A DNA stretch of 64,000 nt from assembly GCA_022819905.1 (NCBI GenBank), contig JAJEGJ010000008.1, forward strand, positions 1-64,000, in the 5' to 3' direction. Position 1 is the first letter of the stretch; every line of letters begins with the position of its first letter. The translations under genes were made by a program, and so were the position numbers. Positions 43,480 through 52,424 of this stretch are shown piece after piece. The DNA is from Alphaproteobacteria bacterium (GTDB lineage Bacteria; Pseudomonadota; Alphaproteobacteria; TMED109). The notes under the pieces are model-generated. The model was not told the origin of the DNA. It made no database searches and was given only the letters and a program-made list of their open reading frames with translations.

Positions 43480-44934
43480 ATGACGACGAGAACCGGTACC
43501 GAATATGTCAGCGGCCTGCGCGCTGACGGCCGTGAGGTCTGGCTGGGCGGAGAACGGGTGCAGGACGTGACCGAGCACCCGGCGTTCGTGGGCTCGGTTC
43601 AAGGCGTGTCCGGATTCTTCGACTGGCAGCACCTACACGCGGGGGATTGCATCTTTGCCGATCCGGTGTCGAAACAGCGGACTGGCATCAGCCATCTCAT
43701 TCCGCGAAGCGCCAACGATCTGCTTCGTCGCCACACTGGCCTGGAACAACTGGCGCGTTACAGCATGGGGATGCTGGGGCGTACACCAGACTACGTGAAT
43801 CTCACGTTTGCAGGCTTCGCTGGTCAGCCAAGTGTCTGGTCCGCAAACGGCAATGCACAGGGTGCGGAGAATCTGGTCGCGTTTCAGCGCCACGTCGCCG
43901 AGAAGGACCTGGCACTGACCCACACGATCATTCACCCCACTGTGGACGGGCGACTCCCTCCGTACGACGGCGTCAACGGAGAAGCAGCGCTCAGGAAGGT
44001 GTCTGATACCAGCGAGGGAATCGTCGTCCGAGGAGCCCGGATCCTGGCCACGCTCGGACCGTTCGCCGACGAGCTGGCGGTCTATCCGGGCCAGCCTATC
44101 CCGAAGGATCGTGACGACGTGGCACTGGTGTTCTCGCTTCCATTGTCCAGTCCTGGCCTCAAGATCATTTGCCGCGATCATTATGGGCTCGATGTCGACC
44201 CCTTCGACAAACCGTTCTCGTCCCGTTTCGACGAGCAGGACGCTTTTGTCGTGTTCGACGACGTCGAAGTACCGCGAGACCGCATCTTCCTGGACGGCGA
44301 CCCCGCCACCTACAACGCCGTGATGGCCCGGGGGTGGGTGGGCAACATCATGCAGCAGACCAGCATACGAGCGATGGTGAAGCTGGAGTTTGCCTATGAA
44401 CTCTGCTGCCGCATGGCGGACGCGATCGGCCAAAGCCGGCGGCCGGACGTCATGCAGATGCTCGGGGAGATCTGGAGCTACGCTGAACTCACCCGGTCCG
44501 CTGTACGAGCGGCGGAAGCCGACGCACATGAATTCGCGGACGGCACGTGGTTCTGCAGCGAAGCGCCCTTCCGGGCGCTTCGCCCGACGCTGCCGGCATG
44601 GATGCCGCGGGTGAACGAGATCATCAAGCGCATCGGGTCACACAATCTGCTGGCGACGCCTTCAAGAGCGGGACTTGACCATCCCGACCTCCGCCCCTCG
44701 CTCGACCGCTACCTGCCGGGCGCCGGCGACGTCGACCCGGAAGCGCGCAGCCGCCTGTTCCGGACAGCCTGGGATTTTGCCGGTTCCGCGCTAGGGGGGC
44801 GCATGGAACTGTACGAGCGCTACTACCTCGCTTCCGCCGCGCGCGCATATGCGCTGGCCCACATGGGCGCCCAGAACGACCGCGAGTGGACCCAGGTCCC
44901 GGCATTCTGGTCGCACCTGGACGCCGCCCCGTAG
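43480..44934 (+). CDS. hpaB: 4-hydroxyphenylacetate 3-monooxygenase, oxygenase component (HpaB family)
   Basis: The 484-residue FADH2-dependent monooxygenase hydroxylates 4-hydroxyphenylacetate to homoprotocatechuate. HpaB-type motifs: TRTGTEYVSGLRADGREVWLGGERV at the N-terminus, YSMGMLGRTPDYVN, KDLALTHTIIHPTVDGR, LATLGPFADELAVYPG, VFDDVEVPRDRIFLDGD, and LLATPSRAGLDHPDLRP near the C-terminus. Length is normal (about 480-520). The reductase partner HpaC that supplies FADH2 is not in the window. The start ATG 43480 has only a weak ribosome-binding site. Confidence 0.88.
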   Translation: MTTRTGTEYVSGLRADGREVWLGGERVQDVTEHPAFVGSVQGVSGFFDWQHLHAGDCIFADPVSKQRTGISHLIPRSANDLLRRHTGLEQLARYSMGMLGRTPDYVNLTFAGFAGQPSVWSANGNAQGAENLVAFQRHVAEKDLALTHTIIHPTVDGRLPPYDGVNGEAALRKVSDTSEGIVVRGARILATLGPFADELAVYPGQPIPKDRDDVALVFSLPLSSPGLKIICRDHYGLDVDPFDKPFSSRFDEQDAFVVFDDVEVPRDRIFLDGDPATYNAVMARGWVGNIMQQTSIRAMVKLEFAYELCCRMADAIGQSRRPDVMQMLGEIWSYAELTRSAVRAAEADAHEFADGTWFCSEAPFRALRPTLPAWMPRVNEIIKRIGSHNLLATPSRAGLDHPDLRPSLDRYLPGAGDVDPEARSRLFRTAWDFAGSALGGRMELYERYYLASAARAYALAHMGAQNDREWTQVPAFWSHLDAAP

Positions 44935-44938
44935 CCAC

Positions 44939-46402
44939 ATGTCGAGGCACCTTCGTATCGCCTCCGTCGATGTCGACACCCGACACTGGATTGGCGGGCG
45001 GCGAATCGCTTCGTCCGACACGTTCGAATTGCTCTCGCCCATCGACCAGCAGCCGCTTGGCGAAATCTGCGCAGCCTCTGCCGGCGAAGTGGACGAGGCG
45101 GTCCGGGCGGCACGGAACGCGTTCCCGGAATGGGCAGCCCTGGGACCGGCAGGCCGCAGACCGATCCTGGAACGTCTGGCGACATGCATTCGCCAGCACA
45201 CGCAAGATCTTGCCATTGTCGAAACCCACGACAACGGATCCCTGCTCATCGGAAACGAGAAGAACATCGTGGCGAGGTCCGCGCACAACATTGCGTTTTT
45301 CGCCGAACTTGCATCGCAGATCGATGGCGGAGTCATCGCCGGAGACACCGTCGACAACCACGTTCGCTACGAACCCGCCGGGGTGGCGGCGCTGATCACG
45401 CCCTGGAACGCGCCGTTGATGCTGAGCACGTGGAAGGTGGGTCCCGCCCTGGCGGCTGGCAACACCGTGGTGCTCAAACCGCCGGAATGGGCTCCGCTCA
45501 CCTGCTCAATGCTGGCCGATCTGGCAAGCGAGGCCGGTCTGCCTCCCGGCGTGCTGAATGTTGTGCAGGGCACAGGCGGCGAGGCCGGCGCTTTCCTGGC
45601 GGAGCACCCGGACATCGACCGCATCAGCTTTACGGGCTCACCCGAAACGGCTCGCCGGATCGGGCAGGCCGCAGCCGCATCGTTGACGCCGGTCAGCTTC
45701 GAGCTTGGCGGCAAGTCGCCGTTCATCGTGTTTGCGGATGCCGACGCCGATGCAGCCGCACGAACCATCGCCCACCAGTACATCAATGCCGGGCAGGTAT
45801 GCCTCGCCGGGACCCGCGTGCTGGTGGAAAGGAGCATTGCCGAACCGCTGCTCCGCAAGGTTCAGGTTGCGACGGCGAACCTGCCCGTCGGCGACCCTCG
45901 GTCGCGGGCGACCCGCGTTGGTCCGCTGATCCATTCGCGGCAGTTGTCGCGAGTGCACGGTTACGTGGAGCGCGCCTCGGCGAACGGCGCGCGGCCGGTG
46001 TTCGGCGGGCGCCCGCATGCTTTCGCCGAGCTCTACTACGAGCCGACACTCCTGGTCGACGTTGCACCCGACGACGAGATCTTCCAGGAAGAGGTGTTCG
46101 GTCCAGTGCTTACCTGGAACGTGTTCAACGACGAGGAAGAGGCGCTTTCGCTCGCCAATGCGACGCGTTACGGGCTCGCCGCCATGGTCTACACGTCGGA
46201 CCGGGCCAAGGCCGAGCGGATGGCCGCCGCAATTGTCGCGGGTACCGTGTGGGTCAACTGCTTCTTCGTTCGCGACCTGGCCGCCCCGTTCGGCGGGGCG
46301 AAGATCTCGGGGATCGGTCGTGAGGGCGGACGTTGGAGTTTCGATTTCTTTTGCGACGTCAAGAATGTAGTCATGCAAAGGGAAAGCTTCGGGAGCCCGT
46401 AG
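44939..46402 (+). CDS. hpaE: Aldehyde dehydrogenase, 5-carboxymethyl-2-hydroxymuconate semialdehyde dehydrogenase type
   Basis: The 487-residue NAD-dependent ALDH has GGRRIASSDTFELLSPIDQQPLGE, ALITPWNAPLMLSTWKVGPALAAGNTVVLKPPEWAP, FTGSPETARRIGQAAA, FELGGKSPFIVFADADADAA, the catalytic cysteine in NAGQVCLAGTRVLVE, and EIFQEEVFGPVLTWNVF. Four bases after hpaB and two before the dioxygenase. In this context HpaE oxidises the ring-cleavage semialdehyde. Start ATG 44939. Confidence 0.9.
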   Translation: MSRHLRIASVDVDTRHWIGGRRIASSDTFELLSPIDQQPLGEICAASAGEVDEAVRAARNAFPEWAALGPAGRRPILERLATCIRQHTQDLAIVETHDNGSLLIGNEKNIVARSAHNIAFFAELASQIDGGVIAGDTVDNHVRYEPAGVAALITPWNAPLMLSTWKVGPALAAGNTVVLKPPEWAPLTCSMLADLASEAGLPPGVLNVVQGTGGEAGAFLAEHPDIDRISFTGSPETARRIGQAAAASLTPVSFELGGKSPFIVFADADADAAARTIAHQYINAGQVCLAGTRVLVERSIAEPLLRKVQVATANLPVGDPRSRATRVGPLIHSRQLSRVHGYVERASANGARPVFGGRPHAFAELYYEPTLLVDVAPDDEIFQEEVFGPVLTWNVFNDEEEALSLANATRYGLAAMVYTSDRAKAERMAAAIVAGTVWVNCFFVRDLAAPFGGAKISGIGREGGRWSFDFFCDVKNVVMQRESFGSP

Positions 46403-46403
46403 C

Positions 46404-47279
46404 GTGGGTGAGATCGTAAGCGCGGCGGTAGTGGGTCACGTCCCCACCGTCATGCTGGAGGAGGACGTCCGGCGGCGACTCGGCGGCAGCGGACGGGACA
46501 CGACCCTGGTCGAGGGCTACCGGCGCCTGAAAGCGCATTTCGAGGCCAGGGCCGTCGATTGCTGGGTGGTCTTCGACACCCACTGGTTCACCACAACCGA
46601 ACACGTCATCGCAGGTGCCCGGCATCACCAGGGCGTCTATACCTCGGAAGAGGTGCCCAGGGTCATTCACGAACTTCCATTCGACTACGCGGGTGCCCCG
46701 GAACTCGCCGAGGCGATCCGGAGCGTGGCAAAGGAACGGCGCATCAGGATGACCAACGCCACCGCGCCGACGCTGCCTCACCACTACCCCACGATCAATC
46801 TCGTCCATCACATGCGCCGTGACGAGAGAATCCTGTCCGCCGGCGTCTGTCAGACCGCAGAGTTCGACGACTATCTCGCTTTCGGGGAGGTCATTGCTGC
46901 CGCGGTGGCGCGCACGCCGGCCCGGGTCGCCCTGCTGGGGAGTGGCGGCCTGTCGCATCGATTCTGGCCGTTGCGAGCCCTGTTCGATCACCAGGACTAC
47001 GATCCAAGCCACGTCATCACGCCCGAAGCGCAGGCCGCGGACCGATATGTGCTGGAATGCTGGGAACGCGGCGACCACGCAGCGGTATGCGACTTCTACC
47101 CGGAGTACCGCCGCCATGGGCCGGAAGGACGATTCGCCCACTACCTGATGCTCCTTGGCGCCATCGGTGGCCGCGCCTGCAAGGCCCGCGGCAAGCGGTA
47201 CTCGGCCTACGAGAACTCGATCGGCACCGGCCAGGTCCACGTGGTGTTTGATGTCGGAAACCAGCAGCCCGACGGTTGA
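46404..47279 (+). CDS. hpaD: Class III extradiol ring-cleavage dioxygenase (HpaD-type)
   Basis: The 291-residue LigB-superfamily Fe(II) dioxygenase probably opens homoprotocatechuate. It has AAVVGHVPTVML with the first iron histidine, VVFDTHWFTTTEHVIAGA with another, and LPHHYPTINLVHHM and GSGGLSHRFWPL further on. The start GTG 46404 overlaps the spacing after the aldehyde dehydrogenase by only one base. Homology and operon position agree with HpaD/HpcB, although class III enzymes of protocatechuate metabolism look similar. Confidence 0.85.
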   Translation: MGEIVSAAVVGHVPTVMLEEDVRRRLGGSGRDTTLVEGYRRLKAHFEARAVDCWVVFDTHWFTTTEHVIAGARHHQGVYTSEEVPRVIHELPFDYAGAPELAEAIRSVAKERRIRMTNATAPTLPHHYPTINLVHHMRRDERILSAGVCQTAEFDDYLAFGEVIAAAVARTPARVALLGSGGLSHRFWPLRALFDHQDYDPSHVITPEAQAADRYVLECWERGDHAAVCDFYPEYRRHGPEGRFAHYLMLLGAIGGRACKARGKRYSAYENSIGTGQVHVVFDVGNQQPDG

Positions 47280-47415
47280 CGGGAGACACGCGAATGGCAC
47301 TGGAGGGACCTTGGGCAATGTCTGAGCTGCCATCCTTCTTCCCAGGACGTCACGGGCGGCCCAGCTCCCTGGTTCGGGAAGCGGGCGGCCGCGGCCAGCC
47401 CGCAGGGAGCGAGAC

Positions 47416-48354
47416 ATGAGCGTCCTTGATGGTCCGCGCCGGGAGCGACGCCGCGTTCTGCTTGAGGGTCGAGCACAGTGGTGCGAACCGGAGGGAGAGA
47501 GGCTCGCGCTGTCCGACGGTCGCCGGATACCGGAACACAAGGCGGTCTACTTGCCTCCCTGTGAGCCCAGCAAGATCATTTGCGTGCACCTGAACTACCG
47601 GTCGCGCGCCATCGAATTCGGGCGCGACCTCGAGGGCGAAACCCCGACCTACTTCTCGAAACCGGTGAGCGCGCTCAACGTCCACCGCGGCGACCTCGTG
47701 CGCCCGGCCGGTTGCCACTGGCTCAACTACGAGGGCGAGATCGCCGCGATCGTCGGGAGGCCGATGAAGAACGTATCCGGCGAGGAGGTCTGGGAGCACA
47801 TCGCGGGCTTCACCCCGGCCAACGACATCGGCGCGCATGATTTCCGCGGTACCGACGCCGGCTCCATGCTGCGCGTCAAGGGCATGGACGGCTTTTGCCC
47901 GATCGGCCCGGGAATCGTGAGCGGGGTAGACCTGCGGAACGCGGGACTTCGCACCTTTCTCAACGGCCGAATCGTCCAGGAAGGCCCCGTGAGCGAGATG
48001 ATCTGGGGGATCGACTATCTCCTCGCGGATCTGAGCCGTCACATCACGCTGCTGCCGGGCGACATCGTGCTGACAGGCACCCCGTGGCACTCGCGGCCGA
48101 TGGCGGTCGGCGACATCGTGGAGGTCGAGATCGACGAACTCGGCCGCCTCTCCAACACCGTGGTTGAAGGTCCGGCTCCTGGACAGGCCGTGGGCCATCA
48201 GCCCGACAACAGCAAGGGGGTCAGGGCGGTAGCGCTGGGCAAGGACTACCACCGCATGAAGACCGAAGGCTACGGCATCGAGCCCGCGGACTACTTCAAC
48301 GTCCGCGACGAGTTTCTGCGTCGCAACCGGGAGGAAGGACCGGAGCGTGCCTGA
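47416..48354 (+). CDS. hpaG: Fumarylacetoacetate hydrolase-family isomerase/decarboxylase (HpaG-like)
   Basis: The 312-residue FAH-fold protein has ICVHLNYRSRAIEFG, PTYFSKPVSALNVHRGDLVRP and the metal ligands in WLNYEGEIAAIVGRPMKN (E, E), and D in GAHDFRGTDAGSML. These match the decarboxylase/isomerase of homoprotocatechuate degradation. In typical HpaG there are two fused FAH domains; this is one domain, so the other half may be elsewhere. Its end overlaps the next gene by eight bases. Confidence 0.85.
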   Translation: MSVLDGPRRERRRVLLEGRAQWCEPEGERLALSDGRRIPEHKAVYLPPCEPSKIICVHLNYRSRAIEFGRDLEGETPTYFSKPVSALNVHRGDLVRPAGCHWLNYEGEIAAIVGRPMKNVSGEEVWEHIAGFTPANDIGAHDFRGTDAGSMLRVKGMDGFCPIGPGIVSGVDLRNAGLRTFLNGRIVQEGPVSEMIWGIDYLLADLSRHITLLPGDIVLTGTPWHSRPMAVGDIVEVEIDELGRLSNTVVEGPAPGQAVGHQPDNSKGVRAVALGKDYHRMKTEGYGIEPADYFNVRDEFLRRNREEGPERA

Positions 48355-49594
48355 GCCCCGTGCGCCCGGCATCGGAGAGTTGGGCCACCATGAACCGGCA
48401 CTCAGGGACGCGATCGACCGTGCGCGACGCGAGATCCCGCTGTATGCCGAACTCCACCAGAATTCGAGGTCCCTTGATCTGCGGGCGCTTCCCAGCTGCA
48501 GCAAGTCCGACCTGACCAACCTGGGCCCGCTGCCGCTGTCCGCCGGCCCGCTGTCGCAGATGTACCGGGTATCGGCGACATCCGGCACCACCGGCCCGCG
48601 CCTGCTGATCGGCTTCACGGAGGGCGACTGGCAGGCGATCCGGGAACAGTACCGCTGGGTGGCGACATGCATCGGCATCGGGAACGCCGACGTCCTGCTG
48701 AACACGCACGGCGGAGGGCTCTGGATCGGCGCTCCGTCGCTCGATGAACTGGCGCATGCCTGCGGCGCCGCCACCGTGCCTTGCGGGCCGACGGGGGCAG
48801 CTCAGGTCATCGAATGGCTGCGGGAGTTGCCGGTGACGCTGATCTCGGCCACCCCCTCCTACATGCGCGTGCTCGCCGAAACGGCTGCCCGTGCCGGAGA
48901 TGACCTGGAGCGGCTCGACCTCAGGATGGGTCTGCTCGGCGGGGAGGGGTCGAGCGCGTCCCTGAAGCGGAGCACCTCGCGCACATTTGGCAGTGGCTTT
49001 CACTGGCAGGAGTTGTATGGGGCGACCGAATCCGGCGGACCGATCCTGGCGTTCGCACCGCCGAACGACCCGTTTGGCGGTCGACTGAACATCAACACCG
49101 AGTACTTTGTGGTGGAACTGCTTCACCCCGACGTGGATGAGCCCGTTGCGGCCGGAGAAATCGGCGAGGTCACGCTGAGCACACCCTACCGCGAAGGCTC
49201 GGTACTGCTTCGATACCGGACGAGGGATCTCGCGGTATCGGCACCGGCAGAGCGCGATTCGTCGGGCTGGCCCCAGATTTCGGCCCTTGTCGGGCGCGTG
49301 GACGACGCCATCAAGGTGCGGGGCGCCCTCGTCTATCCGAGCGTGATCGAAGATGTGCTGGTTGGACAGTTGCTCGAGGGCGCGGAGTGGCGAATCGAGG
49401 TAGACCGGAAGCAGGCCGCACACGACACGATCGCCGTGCGGTACGAGCACCCGGACGATTCTCTCCAATCCGGGCTCTTTGACGACTTGTATCGGCGCCT
49501 CGGAGTCAGACCGTGTCTCGAGGCTGTCCCGCCCGACACGTTCCAGCGGTTCAGCGGCAAGGCCGCCCGGGTCGTGGACAGGCGCGCGGACTGA
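48347..49594 (+). CDS. PaaK-like AMP-dependent acyl-CoA ligase
   Basis: The 415-residue phenylacetate-CoA ligase-type protein has the adenylate-forming P-loop YRVSATSGTTGPRLLIGFT, LNTHGGGLWIGAPS, WQELYGATESGGPILAF, the YRTRDLA acid motif and the C-terminal VGRVDDAIKVRGALVYPSVIEDVLV with hinge aspartate and lysine region. The start is GTG 48347. It lies in the aromatic acid cluster, so it may activate phenylacetate or a hydroxylated aromatic acid, but the homoprotocatechuate route does not normally need a CoA ligase. Confidence 0.8.
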   Translation: MPEPRAPGIGELGHHEPALRDAIDRARREIPLYAELHQNSRSLDLRALPSCSKSDLTNLGPLPLSAGPLSQMYRVSATSGTTGPRLLIGFTEGDWQAIREQYRWVATCIGIGNADVLLNTHGGGLWIGAPSLDELAHACGAATVPCGPTGAAQVIEWLRELPVTLISATPSYMRVLAETAARAGDDLERLDLRMGLLGGEGSSASLKRSTSRTFGSGFHWQELYGATESGGPILAFAPPNDPFGGRLNINTEYFVVELLHPDVDEPVAAGEIGEVTLSTPYREGSVLLRYRTRDLAVSAPAERDSSGWPQISALVGRVDDAIKVRGALVYPSVIEDVLVGQLLEGAEWRIEVDRKQAAHDTIAVRYEHPDDSLQSGLFDDLYRRLGVRPCLEAVPPDTFQRFSGKAARVVDRRAD

Positions 49595-49766
49595 CGGACC
49601 CCGGGACTCGCGAGCAGGCCCGAAGCAGATACCGTCGGCCAATGGGCGGGCACGGATGCGGTGATCTGACCCTGCGGCGGTCGTGCCGCCCGGGGAAACT
49701 TCTCGCTCCGCTCGACGTACGAACCTGGCGCCACCCGGACTGCTCGACAAGGAAGGCGGAAGATTG

Positions 49767-50348
49767 ATGGCTGAACCGATGGAGACCAGCCCCGCCGCGA
49801 CGGATTCACTCGGTCAGCTCTCGCGAGCCGCGACATTCGAAAGGCACGCCCTCGCACGGCTCGCGGAGGAAGTGGAGACCCCGGTCGATCCGGCGGTGTT
49901 CTCCGCTGCGTTCGATCTCTTCCGGGCCGCCAACCGCTTGATGTACGACTTCGAAGCGAACGTTCACCGACCGCTCGGAATGTCCTGGGCAGGCTTCAGG
50001 GTGCTCTTTTGCACGTGGATCAAAAACGAAGTCGAGCCGCGCGAACTGGCGAGGCTGTGCGCGGTATCCAGGGGCACGGTATCCAGTGTCCTGAACACGC
50101 TTGAGCGCGACGCACTCGTCAACCGCCGGAAGCAATCGGCGGACAGACGGGTGGTGACGGTGATGATCACCGACAGGGGTCGCCGCCGCGTAAAGGAAGC
50201 GTTCGAGCTCCAGCACACCCGCGAGCGCCAATGGCTGGGGGCCTTCGATCCGGAGGATATCGCCGGTCTCGTGGCACTGTTGCGACACCTGCTCGAACTG
50301 CCGAGACCGGAGGTCCGGGCTGAATCGTCCGCTCGGAAGGCCCCTTAG
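49767..50348 (+). CDS. MarR-family transcriptional regulator (HpaR-like)
   Basis: The 193-residue winged-helix regulator has a MarR core, FSAAFDLFRAANRLMYDFEANVHRPLGMSWAGFRVLFCTWIKNEVEPRELARLCAVSRGTVSSVLNTLERDALVNRRKQSADRRVVTVMITDRGRR. The recognition helix is SRGTVSSVLNTLE and the wing is KQSADRRVVTV. Position at the end of the hpa genes suggests HpaR-like control by an aromatic acid. The predicted operator TTTGATATCAAA at hpaB fits. GGAAGGCGGA precedes ATG 49767. Confidence 0.85.
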   Translation: MAEPMETSPAATDSLGQLSRAATFERHALARLAEEVETPVDPAVFSAAFDLFRAANRLMYDFEANVHRPLGMSWAGFRVLFCTWIKNEVEPRELARLCAVSRGTVSSVLNTLERDALVNRRKQSADRRVVTVMITDRGRRRVKEAFELQHTRERQWLGAFDPEDIAGLVALLRHLLELPRPEVRAESSARKAP

Positions 50349-50551
50349 GCGCCTGCCCGGCGTCGAGTGGCCTGAATCGAAGCAACGCTGGTCGCGACGG
50401 GAGCTCGAACGTTGGACGGACGATGATGGTTGATGAGGGACCGGAAGATCTCGCCGCAGCCCGCGTCTTGCCGGACACCCCGGCGCCGCCGCCTGGATCG
50501 CGAGCGGCCGAGGAGGTTCGTCGACCTATTCCGCCGGCGGCCGGGGACGGC

Positions 50552-51910
50552 TCAGCCGGACAACACCTGTGGGAGCCACAGCGCGAGCACGGGAAAGGCG
50601 AGGAGTAATCCCACGCGCAGCAGTTCAGCGCAAAAGAACGGGGCAACGCCACGGAAGATCTCGATCATCGGCGTGTCCCGGGCCAGGGCCGAGATGACGA
50701 AGGCGTTCATCCCCACCGGTGGCGTGATCAGCCCGAGTTCCACCACGATGAGCGCAAGAATCCCGAACCAGATCTTCAGATGCTCGGTCGACATGCCGAA
50801 CCCTGCCCCGTCCGCCGTCATGTAGAGCCCTCCGTTGAGGTCCACGAGTACCGGCCAGAAGAACGGTATGACGAGCAGGATCATGGACAGACTGTCCATC
50901 AGGCAGCCGAGAAAGATCAGTGCCAGCAGGAGGAGGAGCAGTACCACCATGGGCGCCAGGCCGGTCGCAAGGATCCACTCGGCCGTCGCTTGCGGCAGTC
51001 CGATGCGCGACATGTAGATCTTTAACAGCTCCGCACCGAACAGGATCAGGTAGATCATCCCGGTCGTGCCGGCGGTCTCCCGCAGCGCCTCGACCAACTC
51101 CGCTCGGCGGATCTGACGGGTCCAGGTGCCGTAGAGCCAGACCAGGGTCACGCCGATGGCGGCGGCGGGTGTCGGGTTGTAGAAGCCCGCGTAGATGCCG
51201 CCCAGGACGATTCCGAAGATGGCGAGCACCGGAACGATGCCCACCGTGGCATCGCGGAACTCCGCGGCGTCGACTCCTTCGTGACGTGGGCCCGCCTCGG
51301 GCCGAATGGCCACGTAGATGGCAATGGTCAGCAGGAATAGCAGGACCGCCAGCACCCCCGGCAGCAACGCCGCCGCGAACATGGTGACGATGTTTGCCTC
51401 GACGATGATCGCGTAGATGATGAGGACGACCGACGGCGGGATCAGGATGCCCAGCACCCCGCCCGCCGCGAGCGAGCCGGTCGCAAGCGCCCCCGAATAG
51501 CGGTAACGCTTGAGTTCGGGCAAAGCGACCCGACCCATGGTCGAGGCCGTGGCGAGGGACGAGCCACAGACTGCGCCAAAGCCCGCGCAGCCGGCGATCG
51601 CGGCCATCGCCGTGCCGCCCCTGAGCCAACCAAGCCAGGCATTGGCCGCACGGAACAGGGCCATGGAAAGCCCCGCCTTGCCGGCAAGCGCTCCCATCAG
51701 GACGAACATCGGCACGACCGACAGGTCGTAGATCGAGAACTGCCCGTACGCGAGCGTCTTCAGCTGGTTCAGGACCAGTGCCGGCCCGTCGACGAGCGCA
51801 ATGCCGACGCCGCCCACCAGAATCATCGCGTAGGCGATGGGCAAGCGGATGGCGATCATCGCGGCGAGGGCAGCCAGCGAGCCCACGCCAAGGAGGATGG
51901 GTTCAACCAT
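50552..51910 (-). CDS. TRAP transporter large permease (DctM-type), aromatic locus
   Basis: The 452-residue 12-helix subunit has SVVPMFVLMGALAGKAGLSMALFRAANAWL, AAIAGCAGFGAVCGSSLATASTMGRVALPEL, LGILIPPSVVLIIYAIIVEANIV and IFLGCLMDSLSMILLVIPFFWPVL. The C-terminal LGLITPPVGMNAFVISALARDTPM is characteristic. Convergent with the MarR gene. It is likely the transporter for the aromatic acids of the neighbouring hpa genes. Confidence 0.9.
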   Translation of the reverse strand: MVEPILLGVGSLAALAAMIAIRLPIAYAMILVGGVGIALVDGPALVLNQLKTLAYGQFSIYDLSVVPMFVLMGALAGKAGLSMALFRAANAWLGWLRGGTAMAAIAGCAGFGAVCGSSLATASTMGRVALPELKRYRYSGALATGSLAAGGVLGILIPPSVVLIIYAIIVEANIVTMFAAALLPGVLAVLLFLLTIAIYVAIRPEAGPRHEGVDAAEFRDATVGIVPVLAIFGIVLGGIYAGFYNPTPAAAIGVTLVWLYGTWTRQIRRAELVEALRETAGTTGMIYLILFGAELLKIYMSRIGLPQATAEWILATGLAPMVVLLLLLLALIFLGCLMDSLSMILLVIPFFWPVLVDLNGGLYMTADGAGFGMSTEHLKIWFGILALIVVELGLITPPVGMNAFVISALARDTPMIEIFRGVAPFFCAELLRVGLLLAFPVLALWLPQVLSG

Positions 51911-52424
51911 CTCGCGTCTGGCCGGCAACTCCGCGCGCGTTCTCGACCAGTGTGATCGCGGCCGCCGCGACCAGCAGCACCAGGGACAGGACGATAGGTA
52001 TGAAGCCTATCCACACAGGTACTTGCAGGATCGCGGTGACGTAGTTGTACTCCTTCTGATCGAGAAGGCCGGCGTACATCCGCCAGAGGAGCAGCACGCT
52101 GAAGAGAAGCGCGACGAAGGAGGCCAGCAGCTTGAGCACCGAGAGTGTCCGTCGGCCAACGCCAGAGGTGAAGATGTCCGCCGTCACATTGGCTCCGGTA
52201 AGTTCGCAGTAGGGCAGGAAGGCGAAAGCCGCGACGGCGATGCCGATCTGGGTGATCTCAAAATCTCCGGGGAACGGAACCCAGACCATGCCGCCGACGA
52301 CGGAGGCGACATGCATCGCCACCACGGCCAGGACGATCAACCCGCCAAACAGTGCCCATGCATCGACGACGGCGGCAACGGCACCAGGAAGTCCCGAGCG
52401 GCCCGCGCGGGCGGCGGTTGCCAC
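51903..52424 (-). CDS. TRAP transporter small permease (DctQ-type)
   Basis: The 173-residue four-helix protein starts with GTG sharing one base with the DctP stop (TAGTG), the same arrangement seen at 33047 in the first TRAP operon. Segments VVDAWALFGGLIVLAVVAMHVASVVGGM, DFEITQIGIAVAAFAFLPYCELTGANVTADIF and IFTSGVGRRTLSVLK are typical. The DctM gene overlaps its end by eight bases. Confidence 0.85.
   Translation of the reverse strand: MATAARAGRSGLPGAVAAVVDAWALFGGLIVLAVVAMHVASVVGGMVWVPFPGDFEITQIGIAVAAFAFLPYCELTGANVTADIFTSGVGRRTLSVLKLLASFVALLFSVLLLWRMYAGLLDQKEYNYVTAILQVPVWIGFIPIVLSLVLLVAAAAITLVENARGVAGQTRDG

Noticed and set aside
45130-46323. Plus-strand frame of 397 codons inside hpaE
   Set aside because: Shadow of the aldehyde dehydrogenase, which has all ALDH motifs.
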